In this document: positions 1 through 12,734 of the stretch, one piece after another | Numbering within the stretch: the first letter of the stretch is position 1 | Layout of the letters: each line of letters begins with the position of its first letter | Assembly: GCA_963978905.1 (NCBI GenBank) | Contig: OZ022258.1 | Location: 44,810,591 to 44,874,590 of the forward strand | Length of the DNA: 64,000 nt | Direction of reading: 5' to 3' | Source of the DNA: Trichostrongylus colubriformis | Lineage: Eukaryota > Nematoda > Chromadorea > Rhabditida > Trichostrongylidae | Notes under the pieces: model-generated | Seen by the model: only the letters and a program-made list of their open reading frames with translations | What the model was told of the DNA's origin: nothing | The model's database searches: none | Translations under genes and position numbers: made by a program

Positions 1-258
1 ACAATATTTTCATAGTATTACCTTGTATATATACATATTAATCACAGGATATTCAACAACAATATAAAACTCCAAACTTTCACTCGAAATACTAAAATGC
101 TGCAAAAGTTGCAAAAAAGTGGGATATTGCTGGATTTTGATAAGCGAGTGGCGTTTGCAAGTTTCAAAGACAAAGATCGATCAACCTAATATCTTTTCGG
201 ACCACTACAACTCCCATTACCTGAGCTCAGAGGAAAAACGGCCTGACTGGCTTCCGGT

Positions 259-436
259 AAAACCGCGTTCATACTTTGCGTCGGCCAAGGTGTGGTTGCG
301 TTCACAGGCAGCAAGGCAGAGTGGCAGGGGGAGGTGCACAGACGACGCAGGCAACGAAACAGGGCGGTACAGGCGGTATTGCAGAGACACGCAGCTATGC
401 CCTGCCGCCGGCACCGCAAAGTATGAACACGGCCTA
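259..436. mobile_element. Foldback MITE, family B (copy 1 of at least 6)
   Basis: Roughly 180-base inverted repeat starting accgcgttcatactttgcg and ending in its complement. Similar copies lie at about 11548-11690, 19787-19963, 21799-21964, 47953-48125 and 50679-50812. The inner part repeats short GC-rich words (GCAGCGAGGCAGAG, GAGACGCAG). No coding capacity. Non-autonomous DNA transposon is inference from structure and copy number. Confidence 0.7.
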
Positions 437-649
437 AGTAGGTGCCGTATATGTATGTAGTAGGAGCGCTTCTAGCCTTTGCACCATCTTCGCAGCACGA
501 AAACTGTTCGCGCCACAATATTTACAAAATATAAATTGTAAAATCAAGCGGCCGAAAACAGAAGCCGAATTCTCAGCGATATGAGTTATGAAAACATCAC
601 AGGAGAGAGGCTAAAATGTTGTTGGCGTGTCATGGCCTCCTTTTACAGG

Positions 650-879
650 GGTGTATATCGCTAGGACAGAAACGTCGCGTGGCCGTGTTCGGCACCCGAC
701 GGGATGGTGCGAGCTATGCGCGCCGTATTAGTGGAGTCCTGAAGCGATTACGCATAGAATGAGGGTAGAGCACTGTCATCGCTTCAAGACCCATCCAATA
801 CGGCGCGCATAGCTCGCACCATCCCGTCGCGTGCCGATCACAGCCACGCGACGGTTCTGTCCTAGCGATATACACCCGT
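650..879. mobile_element. Foldback MITE, family A (copy 1 of 4)
   Basis: Long inverted repeat of about 230 bases whose ends read gtgtatatcgctaggaca and the complement. The arms carry the shared words GATGGTGCGAGCTATGCG and TCCTGAAGCGAT. Related copies: 21070-21276, 51018-51224 and 61894-62118. Confidence 0.75.
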
Positions 880-2671
880 TTTACAGCATGCAATTTGGAT
901 TTTGAGCTCTCCAATAAAGAAGCCTTTTTCTGGAGTTTTCGAAACCTCAATATCACTGCTACTAGGTTTTGATTGTGAACGAAAAAAATTAATAGAGCAC
1001 TGGTCTAGTATGTTGACAAGGCATCAAGCATTGCACTCGGATTGAACGGGAAAAACTATTTCAAATGTCGAAAATGAGGTATCAATCAGCTCGTGTTTGT
1101 TCTATAATAAACGTCGTTGCACTAGAAGACACAAGCAAGTGAGACGAGATGGATGCGAGATTCTTGCGAAAAAAAAAACCAAACGAATCGACAACTACAT
1201 GGACAACAGAGAGAATCCATCCAGCGAGGCAAAGACGACTGAGGCAATAATGCGATGGCTGGGGCCCAGCCAACAATGACTGACTGGTGCCGACAAGCCG
1301 AGACTCTCAGTGAGGCAGCGAGATGTGCTTAGTGAGCGATTGTGTGTCATTTTGGGGCCAGTGTCCATGCACAGAGGAGAGAGAGGAACTGAGGCATTAA
1401 GTCGGGGATCGATTTCCCCTAATGATTTCTCGGCTGATTGTCGCAACTCTGCGGCTTGCGCTTCAACTCATCCTTAATTCCGAGTTTCAAAGCCGATTCT
1501 CGTTTGCGGATGTGTAACACGAGCAATTTGGGACGAAATGTCAAACGAATTGCGAAATCCTTGGAACTATGAAATGAATAGACGGGAACGAGAAAAGGGA
1601 GCTTCATGTAATCGCAGCGCCTGCAGATGGCCTCATCCATCCTGGCAATCCTCATTATGGAAACGATGAGGCATGTACACGAGCAGCGATAGTAGTTTAT
1701 CAGCCAATGCCAAGCGTAGGAAATGGGTGAGGGGGGGGAGTGCTTCGCCTGAGTCAGTCGATTCAGAAAGCCAGCCGTTAATAATGAGTTCCCACAGAAT
1801 GAGGCTACATCTCCGAGTTTTTCTAGAGCGCCCGACAGGCTCGACGGAACCTGAAAACGGGTCTGGAATATTCTTTCATGGTGGAAAGTATATTGAATAT
1901 TAAAGAACTGCTGAAAGGTTTTTTTTTTCATGGACATTCCACTCTAGGAAAAGATTTGCATGTGTAATGCTTCCTCGCAGCGCTGAAATAGGATCCCATG
2001 ATGAGAACCGAACTCAATGACGAAGCCGAAGGCTTCCAGATGTCAGACGCATAATGAATTGCCATCTTTCTTGGACATGGGCAATGTTCTGATGTACAGG
2101 GTGGCAGGAAAGTATTGGCGTGGCCAAAAGCGTCATATTTTCGAAAACGAGAACTGAATAATTTCGCTTTTTACTGTGGCAGAACCAAAACACTAGAAGA
2201 ACAATGGTTAACTTGGAAAACTGCTCTAGCTGTTCAAATTGTCCACCTTCCGCTTCTGCGGAAGCCACCAAATGACACAGCGCAGAATTGACAGTGCGTT
2301 CGCGTTTTCGCTTGCATGGGACCACAACCTTTGTCGATACCTCAGCTTGGTGCTTTTATCAAAGACAGCGGTAGGGGTAAAGTGAGTAGTGCGGTCTGGT
2401 TCCCGGTGAAAGGCGCACCCCTGAGATGAAGAGGATGCATTCTCTCCAGCGGCTCCGCCTTCCTGAACGTGGCCCGCCTCCCCAAAATTGACTTCGCTGA
2501 GCAATAAGGTGTAGAGTAGCAAGAATGATAGCAAAGTGACAATCGCAGCATCTTATTGCCATATCGATCGAAACGAGGTTGTGCTTGAAATGTCGGCTTT
2601 TATGGTGAAAACCTCCACTGGTCATCGTCTAAGGTTCAGACTGAATGATACTACGAATACCCTACCACAGC

Positions 2672-3092
2672 CTTTAAGGCAGCGTTCATAGTTTTAGAAT
2701 CTGCGGAAGTACAGAATCGCGGAATTAGCGAAAAACGATAAAGGTACTTATCGATTGGGAGAATAGCAGAATTTACGTTCTTTTTTTTGGAAATGCAGAA
2801 TTGTGGAATTTGACAAAAGCGTTAGATACGTATTGATTTCCATGCTGCGAAGAGACGAGAGGATTAGAGAAACTAGGAAGCGGGAATTGTCACCATTTTC
2901 GCAAATTCCACAATTTTGCAAATCCACGATTCTGCATTTCCGTCCACGATTCTCCCGATCGATTTGCATCTATTCCTCTTTTCACAATTCCACGAATTCC
3001 GCAGTTCCCCAATCGATACCTATCTAATGCTCTTCCGCAAACTCCGAAATTCTGCAATTCCGCAAGTTCCGAAACTATGAATGCTGCCTAAG
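2672..3092. repeat. Imperfect inverted repeat of about 420 bases
   Basis: The left arm around gcagcgttcatagttt is answered by aaactatgaatgctgcc at the right end. Between them many copies of the word TTCCGCAATTC and its complement alternate. No open frame of interest. Probably a degenerate foldback element. Confidence 0.5.
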
Positions 3093-4582
3093 ACAGCGTG
3101 GAATCTCCAAGTAATTGTTCATTTAATAATACAGCGCTTACATTAGTCCTCTAGTTGGATGGCTAATATCCTCCTCCGATAGTAGCAGCGCGTCTCACCT
3201 GCAATCAGCAACTACCATGCTTCGTTTGGCAGGGATGCCCCTTCTTTTACGTTCAAAAACAAATGAGCAATGAATAATGAAACTTTCCAGTATGACATTG
3301 CGATCGAGCATTAGGATGGTAAACAGCCCAAGGTGTAGCATTTTTCAAAATAACCTAAGAAGCCCAAACTGACCGATCAACACCCATCACTACAGTGCGT
3401 TTCATAATTATAAGGTCACCCCTGAATTTTAGGTTTTCTCAACAACACCCCACTAAGGAATCTTTCCAGTCTAGACGGATTCCTCACCTGAAATAACCCC
3501 TGTATCCGATTTCTGGTTGCAGTCTCGTTTACCTCATGCTTTTCAAAGTATTTTTCGTTTTTTGCACCGTTTCATAATTATAAGGTCACCCTGGAAAAAA
3601 GTAAAAAGTTGAGGCTCCAGCAAGTCTGTTAAGGTGGATATGTCTTCCAAATACGTCTTCGAGATACATATTCAATCGTCTTGTGGCCAGCTACTCTGTT
3701 CCGAGGGAAAAGCCCAGATTTGGGGTTCTTGTGGTGCTAGGCTCAGTTTGAGAGCCATTCCAAAAAAATCGGAAGATTCCTGTGCTCAGTTTGATTTGTC
3801 TGAGAGATTCGGTGTCTTCTGATGTTTTTCAGGCTCTGGACTCCCACGTGAGATTATTATCATTAATGAGGAAAGGATTGTGGGGGCCACTTCCTACAGC
3901 ACCTCTTCCATGGAGCAGATTTGTTTGGAGTAAAACCATTTTCAGTCTGGAACCGCAACGTGTACAGCAGCGAGGAAGAGCAGAAACATCACTGAAGAAA
4001 TACTGAAGTAGTATTCAAGGCCTACAGCACACCATAAGGCGGCACGACTTCAATTCATAAAGTTGTTCTTGAGAACGGATTGAACGAAACTGAATTTGCA
4101 TGGCAGTGGCACCCTGCTGCGAATAGTTCCATCCCAATTGTACTTTTGAGTCTGAAAATACTCTATCCGTATGGTACTGACGGGTAGAGGTAGTACTAGC
4201 ATGGTTTGAAGAGTGCGCCGATGTTGCGGAGCCTTGGCAATTTTTGTGGGAGATGGGTGGTGCCCTAAGTGGTTTTCGGCAATGAGGTTGCATTCGACCT
4301 TGCCTTCGAAACCTCAGAATGGACTCCAGAGACTGCTAGAAGATCTTACGAAGAAATCAGTTGCCTGTTGGAGCCAACCGGATCTTCATAACTGCGTCTA
4401 ACAGCATGGCAAGGCTGTTGTTCATGTAGGTCATCCAACGGAATCGTGGTTAAAGTTCCGAAATACGGACGTCCAGCCATAGATAACCTGTAGTCTTGGT
4501 CTCAGCTCTATTGGGGAGATCTGGAAGATATCGCCTCAAATATTTACCCCAATAATCCCCAATTCTGGGGAGCATCATACTC

Positions 4583-6770
4583 TATATATATAAAGCAGAA
4601 GTTTGGTGTGTTTGTTTGTCTGTCTGTCTGTCTGTCTGTGTGTGTGTCTGTCTGTCTGTCCGCTCACCGCATAATTTCTATCTCGCGTTGCAGCAAAGCT
4701 GGGACCCTGAATTTTTAAGGTAATATAGGGGGTGGTAAGGGGCATCAATGGTGAAGGAACGGAAGTGATAGCAACTGATAAGGGCTGATAAGGAGCCTCG
4801 AAAGGCGAATGGCGGGAAATTCATATCTCGCGTCGCAGCAAAGCTGGGATCCTGAATTTTTAAGGTAATGTAGGGGTGGTAATCATACTCTATATATAAA
4901 GCAGAAGTTTGGTGTGTTTGTTTGTCTGTCTGTCTGTCTGTCTGTGTGTGTGTCTGTCTGTCTGTCCGCTCACCGCATAATTTCTATCTCGCGTTGCAGC
5001 AAAGCTGGGACCCTGAATTTTTAAGGTAATATAGGGGGTGGTAAGGGGCATCAATGGTGAAGGAACGGAAGTGATAGCAACTGATAAGGGCTGATAAAGA
5101 GCCTCGAAAGGCGAATGGCGGGAAATTCATATCTCGCGTCGCAGCAAAGCTGGGATCCTGAATTTTTAAGGTAATGTAGGGGTGGTAATTCTATATATAA
5201 AGCAGAAGTTTGGTGTGTTTGTTTGTCTGTCTGTCTGTCTGTCTGTGTGTGTGTCTGTCTGTCTGTCCGCTCACCGCATAATTTCTATCTCGCGTTGCAG
5301 CAAAGCTGGGACCCTGAATTTTTAAGGAAATATAGGGGGTGGTAAGGGGCATCAATGGTGAAGGAACGGAAGTGATAGCAACTGATAAGGGCTGATAAGG
5401 AGCCTCGAAAGGCGAATGGCGGGAAATTCATATCTCGCGTCGCAGCAAAGCTGGGATCCTGAATTTTTAAGGTAATATAGGGGGTGGTAAGGGGCATCAA
5501 TGGTGAAGGAACGGAAGTGATAGCAACTGATAAGGGCTGATAAAGAGCCTCGAAAGGCGAATGGCGGGAAATTCATATCTCGCGTCGCAGCAAAGCTGGG
5601 ATCCTGAATTTTTAAGGTAATGTAGGGGTGGTAATTCTATATATAAAGCAGAAGTTTGGTGTGTTTGTTTGTCTGTCTGTCTGTCTGTCTGTGTGTGTGT
5701 CTGTCTGTCTGTCCGCTCACCGCATAATTTCTATCTCGCGTTGCAGCAAAGCTGGGACCCTGAATTTTTAAGGAAATATAGGGGGTGGTAAGGGGCATCA
5801 ATGGTGAAGGAACGGAAGTGATAGCAACTGATAAGGGCTGATAAGGAGCCTCGAAAGGCGAATGGCGGGAAATTCATATCTCGCGTCGCAGCAAAGCTGG
5901 GATCCTGAATTTTTAAGGTAATGTAGGGGTGGTAATTCTATATATAAAGCAGAAGTTTGGTGTGTTTGTTTGTCTGTCTGTCTGTCTGTCTGTGTGTGTG
6001 TCTGTCTGTCTGTCCGCTCACCGCATAATTTCTATCTCGCGTTGCAGCAAAGCTGGGACCCTGAATTTTTAAGGTAATATAGGGGGTGGTAAGGGGCATC
6101 AATGGTGAAGGAACGGAAGTGATAGCAACTGATAAGGGCTGATAAGGAGCCTCGAAAGGCGAATGGCGGGAAATTCATATCTCGCGTCGCAGCAAAGCTG
6201 GGATCCTGAATTTTTAAGGTAATGTAGGGGTGGTAAGGGGACATTAATGGTGAATGAACGGAAGTGATAGCAACTGATAAGGGCTGATAAGGAGCCTCGG
6301 AAGGCGAATGGCGGGAAATTCATATCTCGCGTCGCAGCAAAGCTGGGATCCTGAATTTTTAAGGTAATGTAGGGGTGGTAAGGGGACATTAATGGTGAAT
6401 GAACGGAAGTGATAGCAACTGATAAGGGCTGATAAGGAGCCTCGAAAGGCGAATGGCGGGAAATTCATATCTCGCGTCGCAGCAAAGCTGGGATCCTGAA
6501 TTTATAAGGTAATGTAGGGGTGGTAAGGGGACATTAATGGTGAATGAACGGAAGTGATAGCAACTGATAAGGGCTGATAAGGAGCCTCGAAAGGCGAATG
6601 GCGGGAAATTCATATCTCGCGTCGCAGCAAAGCTGGGATCCTGAATTTATAAGGTAATGTAGGGGTGGTAAGGGGATATCAATGGTGAGGGAACGGATGT
6701 GATAGCAACTGAAGGGCTGATAAGGAGCCTCGAAAGGCGAATGGCGACGCAGCTGTGTTGTGATGGGCCG
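4583..6770 (+). repeat. Tandem array of 301 bp units with nested 145 bp subrepeats
   Basis: A start motif (TATATATAAAGCAGAAGTTT followed by (GTCT)n) recurs at about 4590, 4897, 5198, 5644 and 5945, giving spacings of 306, 301, 446 and 301. The 446 spacing is 301 plus one extra 145-base subunit. After the last start motif the 145-base subunit alone repeats at least four times to about 6770. Subunit landmarks are GGAACGGAAGTGATAGCAAC and GCAGCAAAGCTGGGATCCTG. Short open frames here repeat with the array and are not genes. Confidence 0.9.
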
Positions 6771-6949
6771 GTAAGGAAATTACACCTAGGGATACACCGA
6801 GGGTACCCATGTCACTCCCACAGTCCAGCGTCAACCATTTACAACCTGTCTGCACCACATACACCCCTATCCCATTGTTATGATGTCTCAACTGAACTGC
6901 TGTCTGGAAAGGTCGGGCATGTTAGAATTGGGTAGATGCTGACCTAAGC

Positions 6950-8790
6950 GCACAGAGCACATAAGAATTAAGCCTAGCTCCGCCCACTGTGAGCGAGGCT
7001 TGCGCGGAAACTGCCGGTGTTCAAATTTAAGTCCACGCTTAGGTTCCAAAAATCAGGCAGGCTAGGAATGGACCTGTAGAGGTCGGGCAAGTTAGGGATG
7101 GGTTGGGGTAAGCCAAAATGTACGGAGCACATGAGAGGCAAGCTAAAACCAGAAGTTTGGTGTGTTTGTGTGTGTGTGTAAGCATGTGTCCGTTTTTTGT
7201 CACATATCTACTTTCAACTCAATTGCAACGTGGAGAGGTCGGGCAAGTTGGGGATGGGTAGGGGTTGACCAAAGTGTGCGGAGCTCATTAAGGACTAAGC
7301 CTAGCTCCGCCCACCGTGAGCGGAGCTTGCGCAGAAATGGTTGAAAAAAATCAAGAGTGGGCCTGTAGGGATCGTGCAAGTTAAGACTTGGTAGGGCCTC
7401 ATCTCAACTGTATCCTGGAGGGTCGCGCGAGTTAGGAGTGGGGAGGGGCTGACCTAAGCGTACAGAGCATATAAGAACTAAGCCTAGCTCCGCCCACCAT
7501 GGGAGGGGCTTGCGCCGAAATCGATGAATAAACGAATTTAGGTCCTCGCTCAGGTGTTGGAAATCGGGCAAGTTTGGAAAGAGTCTGTTGAAGTCGCGCA
7601 TGTAAGGACTGGGAAGGGACTGACCAAAGTAAAGGGAACACAGAACACAGGGAACGCAAATTAGGCACGGGCTGTGGAGGTCGGGCAGGTTAGTATTGGG
7701 TAGGGACCAAGTGTACGGACCACATAAGTTCTAAGCCTAACTCCGCCCACCATGGGAGGGGCTTGCGCCGAAATCGATGAATAAACGAATTTAGGTCCTC
7801 GCTTAAGTGCAGAAAATCGGGCAAGTTAGGAAAGGGTTGTTGAAGTCGTGCGAGTAAGGACTGGATAGGGACAGACCAAAATGTAGGGAGCACACAAGAA
7901 GCAAATTAGGAACGGGCCTGTAGAGGTGGGGCAAGTTAGGATTGCGTAGAGGAAAACATAAGTGTACGGAGCACATAAGTTCTAAGCCTAACTCCGCCCA
8001 CCATGGGAGGGGCTTGCGCCGAAATCGATGAATAAACGAATTTAGGTCCTCGCTTAAGTGCGGAAAATCGGGCAAGTTAGGAAAGGGTTGTTGAAGTCGT
8101 GCGAGTAAGGACTGGATAGGGACAGACCAAAATGTAGGGAGCACACAAGAAGCAAATTAGGAACGGGCCTGTAGAGGTAGGGCAAGTTAGGATAGCGTAG
8201 AGGAAACATAAGTGTACGGAGCACATAAATTCTAAGCCTACCTCCGCCCATCATGGGCTGGGCTCGCCCGAAATCGATGAATAAACGAATTCAGGTCTTC
8301 CCTCAAGTGCTGAATCGGGCAAGTTAGGAAAGGGTCTGTTGAAGTCGCGCATGTAAGGACTGGGGAGGGACTGACCAAAGTGAAGGGTGCAATAAGCAAA
8401 TAAGGCACGGGCCTGTGGAGGTCGCGCAGGTTAGGATTGGGTAGGGGTCATGTGTACGGAGCATATAAGTTTTAAGCTTATCTCCGCCCACTATGGGCGG
8501 GGCCTGCATCAAAACCGATGGGTTTTCAAATTTATAAACCCTCGCTTGGGTTGTAAAAATTGGGAAGGTCAGGAATGGGACTGCTCAGGTCGTGCGAGTA
8601 AGAACTGGATAGGGACAGACCAAAATGTAGGGAGCACACAAGAAGCAAATTAGGTACGGGTGTGTGGAGGTCGGGCAGGTTAGGATTGGGTAGGAGTCAA
8701 CCCACCAAACTTATGTACTCTGTACACGTCAACCCCCTGTGTATAGAGTACATAAGTTCTAAGCCTAGCCCGGCCATAATTGCAATAATG
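6950..8790. repeat. Degenerate tandem array, units of about 250 bp
   Basis: The block CTCCGCCCACCATGGGAGGG with the following TTGCGCCGAAATCGATGAAT recurs at about 7490, 7745 and 7994, with weaker copies near 6985, 7308, 8246 and 8487. Each unit also carries GGTCGGGCAAGTTAGGA-type words. The layout resembles a diverged relative of the array at 56940-58975 read on the other strand. Another start-like motif (AGAAGTTTGGTGTGTTTGTG) occurs at about 7150. Confidence 0.8.
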
Positions 8791-9338
8791 GTACCACACT
8801 CACAAAGTGGCTGTTTGTTCTCGGTTACCATTAGGGAGTGGTGTGTTATTATCAGATGTATCTCTCGGCAATCAGTTAAGGTCAATGTTTCTTATAGAAC
8901 TGATACATGCACGTCCTCTCCAAACTTTTAATCCTCAAAAGTCAACTACTACGGAGCGCCTCAGCGCTCACGATGAGACACCTCCAACTGCTGCCGCTCC
9001 TTTTAGCGTGGCCGCACCTTTGCGATTGTGCCTTATACACTTGGATCAACGATGGGAAGGGGGTCTTCTTTCTTGGATTTTTTGACCGTTTCGATCCATC
9101 TTCCTTACTTTGGTACTACTAAGTGCTTCAATTCTATTTTTGTGTTCGGATCGAATCCTGCCTTTCTTTTAAGGGGTTTTGCCTTCAGTGGGGAAGAGGT
9201 TACAGATGGGTGTGGTGTCTCTTAGTTTCAACCAAAGCCGATGATCGTTGGAGGTTTGCTCAAATATGTACAAGCCGCATATTATCCGTTCCCTGCTGCT
9301 ATGTGCGCTCCCTATACACAGGGCCTATTCCTGCTGCA

Positions 9339-9527
9339 ATGCGCGCGAAGCGCGCATGCGAAAGTCGGCTCGCCGCTGGCGCGGCGAGCCGAGAGTCGCT
9401 CCTCGCTACACAACAGGAAGCCCCAAAGCCACCCTGCCGGGGCGGCGAAGCCGCCCCTACGAGGATTGGCCGGCGAAGCCGGCCAATCCGAGTCCAGGAG
9501 GGTTGGCCGGCGTCAGCCGGCCAACCC
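9339..9527. repeat. Cluster of five GC-rich perfect hairpins
   Basis: Perfect or near-perfect stems at 9339-9357, 9366-9391, 9439-9457, 9463-9489 and 9500-9527. Stems are 8 to 12 bp. Loops are GAA in the first, third and fourth, TGGC in the second and GTCA in the fifth. The three GAA hairpins contain GCGAAGC at the tip. The block is much more GC-rich than its surroundings. No coding frame is supported. Confidence 0.85.
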
Positions 9528-10676
9528 GACTGGTAGCTGCTGAAACAGGCAATTGTTGAAGAGTGGAACAATATCTGTGGTAAGGCTCTTCTTCTTTCGT
9601 TTCTACTCTCTCAAATCGGCTAGTTAATGTCGTTCCTAAGCAGGAAGGAACCACAGATTATGAGCTCCTTCGCATGCGCTGTTAACTCTAGCAAATCTTC
9701 TCTTTCTTTGGGGTGACCTTATAATTATGAAACGGCAGAAAAATCAGAAAATATCCATAGAAATATCGGGCTAAAAGGTGATGTCATCAAAACCAGTATG
9801 GAACGGTTTTCTGTGGTGAGGAATCTGTAAAAAATACTCAAAAAACTTTCGGTTTGCTGTGTGTTCAGAAAACCAAAAATTTGGGGGTGACCTTATAATT
9901 ATGAAACGCACTGTAGTATATATACTAACGAAGCGAAGGCGCTTGAAAAGCCTGTGATTGATTTTATACGCTGCTCCGCAAGCATAATGCAGCCTCCGCA
10001 ACGAAGATTTAGGCGCTCAAAGATGGCAACCAGCGCAATGATTGTACCGATCGCAATCATCGCCATTTGTGTCGCAGAGTATAAATACAGCCTACGAAGG
10101 CTACAAAATGATGAGAATAGTAGTGAGAGATTTTGAGGAAAGTTCCAAGTTCCAATTCAATTATGAACTTGAATGCATTATAGAGGGCTTGGGATGAAAC
10201 AACAACAATGCCCAATTTTACTAAATGTGAAGACTGGATATGCACATGTATTTTTGGGGTTTTCATATAGATAGGCCGCATATTTCATCAGAAACGAATG
10301 GAATTTAATTAAGGCTCGAAAATGAATTGTGGGAGTTTTTGTGTGCACTTGGGCGTCTGTCATCTGCCCATTAGTACGAAGCCAACGAACGAATACATCT
10401 GCATCCGAAATTAGCTCGAAACATGCCTTCGCAGGAGAAAGTGAGACGGCCATTCAGTAACCAAAAGCACTACTGGATTTTCGATATCATTTGAAATTGC
10501 TTGTTGTCAGCACTGTATAAGGTAGAAGGATGAAAAGCAGTCGCATTGCACAACAGCATCTGTTGCTAATCGACTAATACTGGCCTTTTGCAAGCTAAAC
10601 TTCCGATCCAGACGGACACATTTCAGCTGAGCGATTCATCCGTAGGCAGAAATAAGCTATATCTAAGTAATCGACG

Positions 10677-10873
10677 TTTTAAAGTCACCAGGAGGGGTAA
10701 TTTTGGCTTACGGTAGAACAGACGTAGTGTGGACGAGCTTGAGTGGCCGCCATTGCACAAACTCGCCAATTTGACGCCTTGGCATGGTGCCAAAAGAAGA
10801 TGGTTCTAATATAGATTCGTTTTTTCCTTTTAGTTTTCACTTTGTTCTTTCTTATATTGTTTCTAGATGTACT
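10677..10873. repeat. Dispersed repeat, second copy at 62127-62325
   Basis: About 200 bases including GGTAGAACAGACGTAGTGTG and CGCCTTGGCATGGTGCCAA are shared with 62127-62325 in the same orientation. The left copy is cut by the foldback element that starts at about 10876, while the right copy continues, which gives the order of events. Confidence 0.7.
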
Positions 10874-10875
10874 TA

Positions 10876-11095
10876 CGGGTCAAATAAAGTCGGGGGGGGG
10901 GGGAGAGGCAAAATTTTTACCCACGTCAAAGCTTCTTTCCCTTCCTAGGGTTAGGCTAAAGCTGATGAGACCTATGCTTTGACAGATGCTTTTTAATGTG
11001 GGAGGAGGGGATATCAATTTTAGCCTAAGCCTAGTAAGGGAAAGGAGCATCGACGTCGACGCAAAGTTGCGTCTCACCCCGACTTTATTTGACCC
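10876..11095. mobile_element. Foldback MITE, family G
   Basis: Inverted repeat with ends GGGTCAAATAAAGTCGGGG and the complement at 11075-11095. The middle has TTTAGCCTAAGC-type words. A relative lies at about 12735-12960 with the same layout. Non-coding. Confidence 0.7.
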
Positions 11096-12734
11096 TTCTG
11101 AGATTTTCAGGTATAGAAATGCACAATTAAGAAGATCTATAAGTAAACAAGTAAAATATGTCACTAGAAAACAGTAAAGAGGAAATAATTCAAAAATAAG
11201 GTTACATCAGGCCGAAGACAAGCTTCAAAATGAACGAAGCGTGGCTCGGCCACGGAAGCTTGCAGTTCGGACGGAAGCGCGCCCCGGGGCCAAATACCGT
11301 CTCACGGCGCGTTTTTCAACGCTGGTTTCGTTACACATTGTATCTACCGAACCCATATGTTTGTTTTCAGACGCCATTGTTTTCGTAAACGTTATTCCGC
11401 CCTTGCCCCCCTCCCGGTTCCTTTAAAACCGTGCAATAGATTCTAAAACAGGTAAGAAACTACGTAGTGTGGCCTGCGATCACTTCCAGCAGGGGTTGGC
11501 ATTGGGACAGTCTAATTGGCCATGTCGCCGCGTGCGCCAAGTGCCTTTGGCCGCCTTCATACTCTGCGTTGCCGGTGGCAGGGCGTTGTTTCAGCGTCTC
11601 TGTGTCTCCGCCCGTGCCACTCTGCCACACGGCCGGTTAACGCAGCCACGCCCTGTCGCCAGCAGGCACGCTGGCTCCATCGCACGGGTGTGTAGCCTTA
11701 TGTCGAATTTTCGCTTTACGGCGTCGCACTCGCGGCGGCATAAGGCGAAAATAATTACTTCGCGCGTAAAAATAATAGTCCAGAAACAATTAGTTCGGGC
11801 GTAAAAGTAATGGTCCAGAAATATAGTTCGAGCGTAAAACTTAGAAGGGAGTGTACATAACGTACGCATCCGCACACGTAGAGATCCGCCGCACAGCGCG
11901 CGCGGCCGCGCGAAAGTTCGACATAAGGCTACGCACTCCCACCGCACAGTATAAGAGCGGCCCTACTTGTTGCGTTGTAAATTGACCGCCCGCTAGTTGG
12001 CGTCTCGCCTCTTTACTAGCAACGTACTTTTACCGTACTTGGCCTAATTCGAGATTCCGACGAGTGGTGCATTGGAATGATGTAACAGAACAGCGTAAGA
12101 CTTCGATAATCCTGCCCAGATTGTTCACGCGATGCAATATTTCACAGAAGTCGCGCTAGATTCTACGAGAGGGTTGCTACAGTACTAAGAGCGAACATCT
12201 GAATAATTTAGAATACCCTTAATCATAACAGAAATAGGCACTACGTATAAGCATAGTATGAAATATCAGGCCGAGGCAACTTGGGAGGAATAACGGGAAG
12301 CCACTGCACCGTGTGCATTTGAAGCCACGCCAAACAGCTACAAACAACGATTACACTTTCTTTTGATACAAAGAACAAACACAACACAGCAAGCAATATG
12401 AGACGTGGAACGTGAGCACGAGGAAGACGTGGTTCTTTATTGTCTCAGCCCAGAGGAAGTACTTCGGGGTGTGAATGTGGTGAGAGGGGGAGGGCACTCC
12501 ATTGTGCTCGCGCTATTTTTGCCTAGGCTTTAGCCTAAAATTCAGTTTAAGCGATCTTCTACTCTCCTTAAGTAAGGCTAAGGAGAAAATATACACTTGA
12601 GTGAACATACTGATGATTGTAGAACGGTACCGGGTGAGGGACAGGACACAACTGCATTAGCATCGGTGAAACAATTACAAGATACGGGAAGATATTTTCA
12701 AAAATGCGAAGTGGTTGCTCATTACAAGGGTTCT

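Larger units (their letters stand above)
1..3392. other. Non-coding stretch with foldback repeats
   Basis: I see no exon with matching splice borders and no RNA gene here. Three inverted-repeat elements are present (259-436, 650-879 and about 2672-3092). The remainder is AT-rich sequence without recognisable content. Confidence 0.6.
3393..9913. mobile_element. 6.5 kb element with Tc3-type terminal repeats
   Basis: The left end starts TA|CAGTGCGTTTCATAATTA at 3391 and the right end is its complement, finishing CACTG|TA at 9915. TA target duplication and the CAGT start are typical of the Tc1/Tc3 group. Each end carries a second internal copy of the terminal box (TTTCATAATTATAAGGTCAC), at about 3570 and 9710, like the paired transposase-binding sites of Tc3. 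The interior has no recognisable transposase; it holds tandem arrays (4583-8780) and a hairpin cluster (9339-9527). Either a non-autonomous element that gained satellite DNA or a Tc3-like element later invaded by an array-bearing element. Confidence 0.7.

Noticed and set aside
5285..6613. Several overlapping minus-strand frames of 70-96 codons
   Set aside because: They repeat with the 145-base satellite unit and are a by-product of it.
9123..9571. Overlapping frames of about 100-137 codons on both strands
   Set aside because: They arise from the GC-rich hairpin block, which lacks stops in many frames at once; no protein signature.
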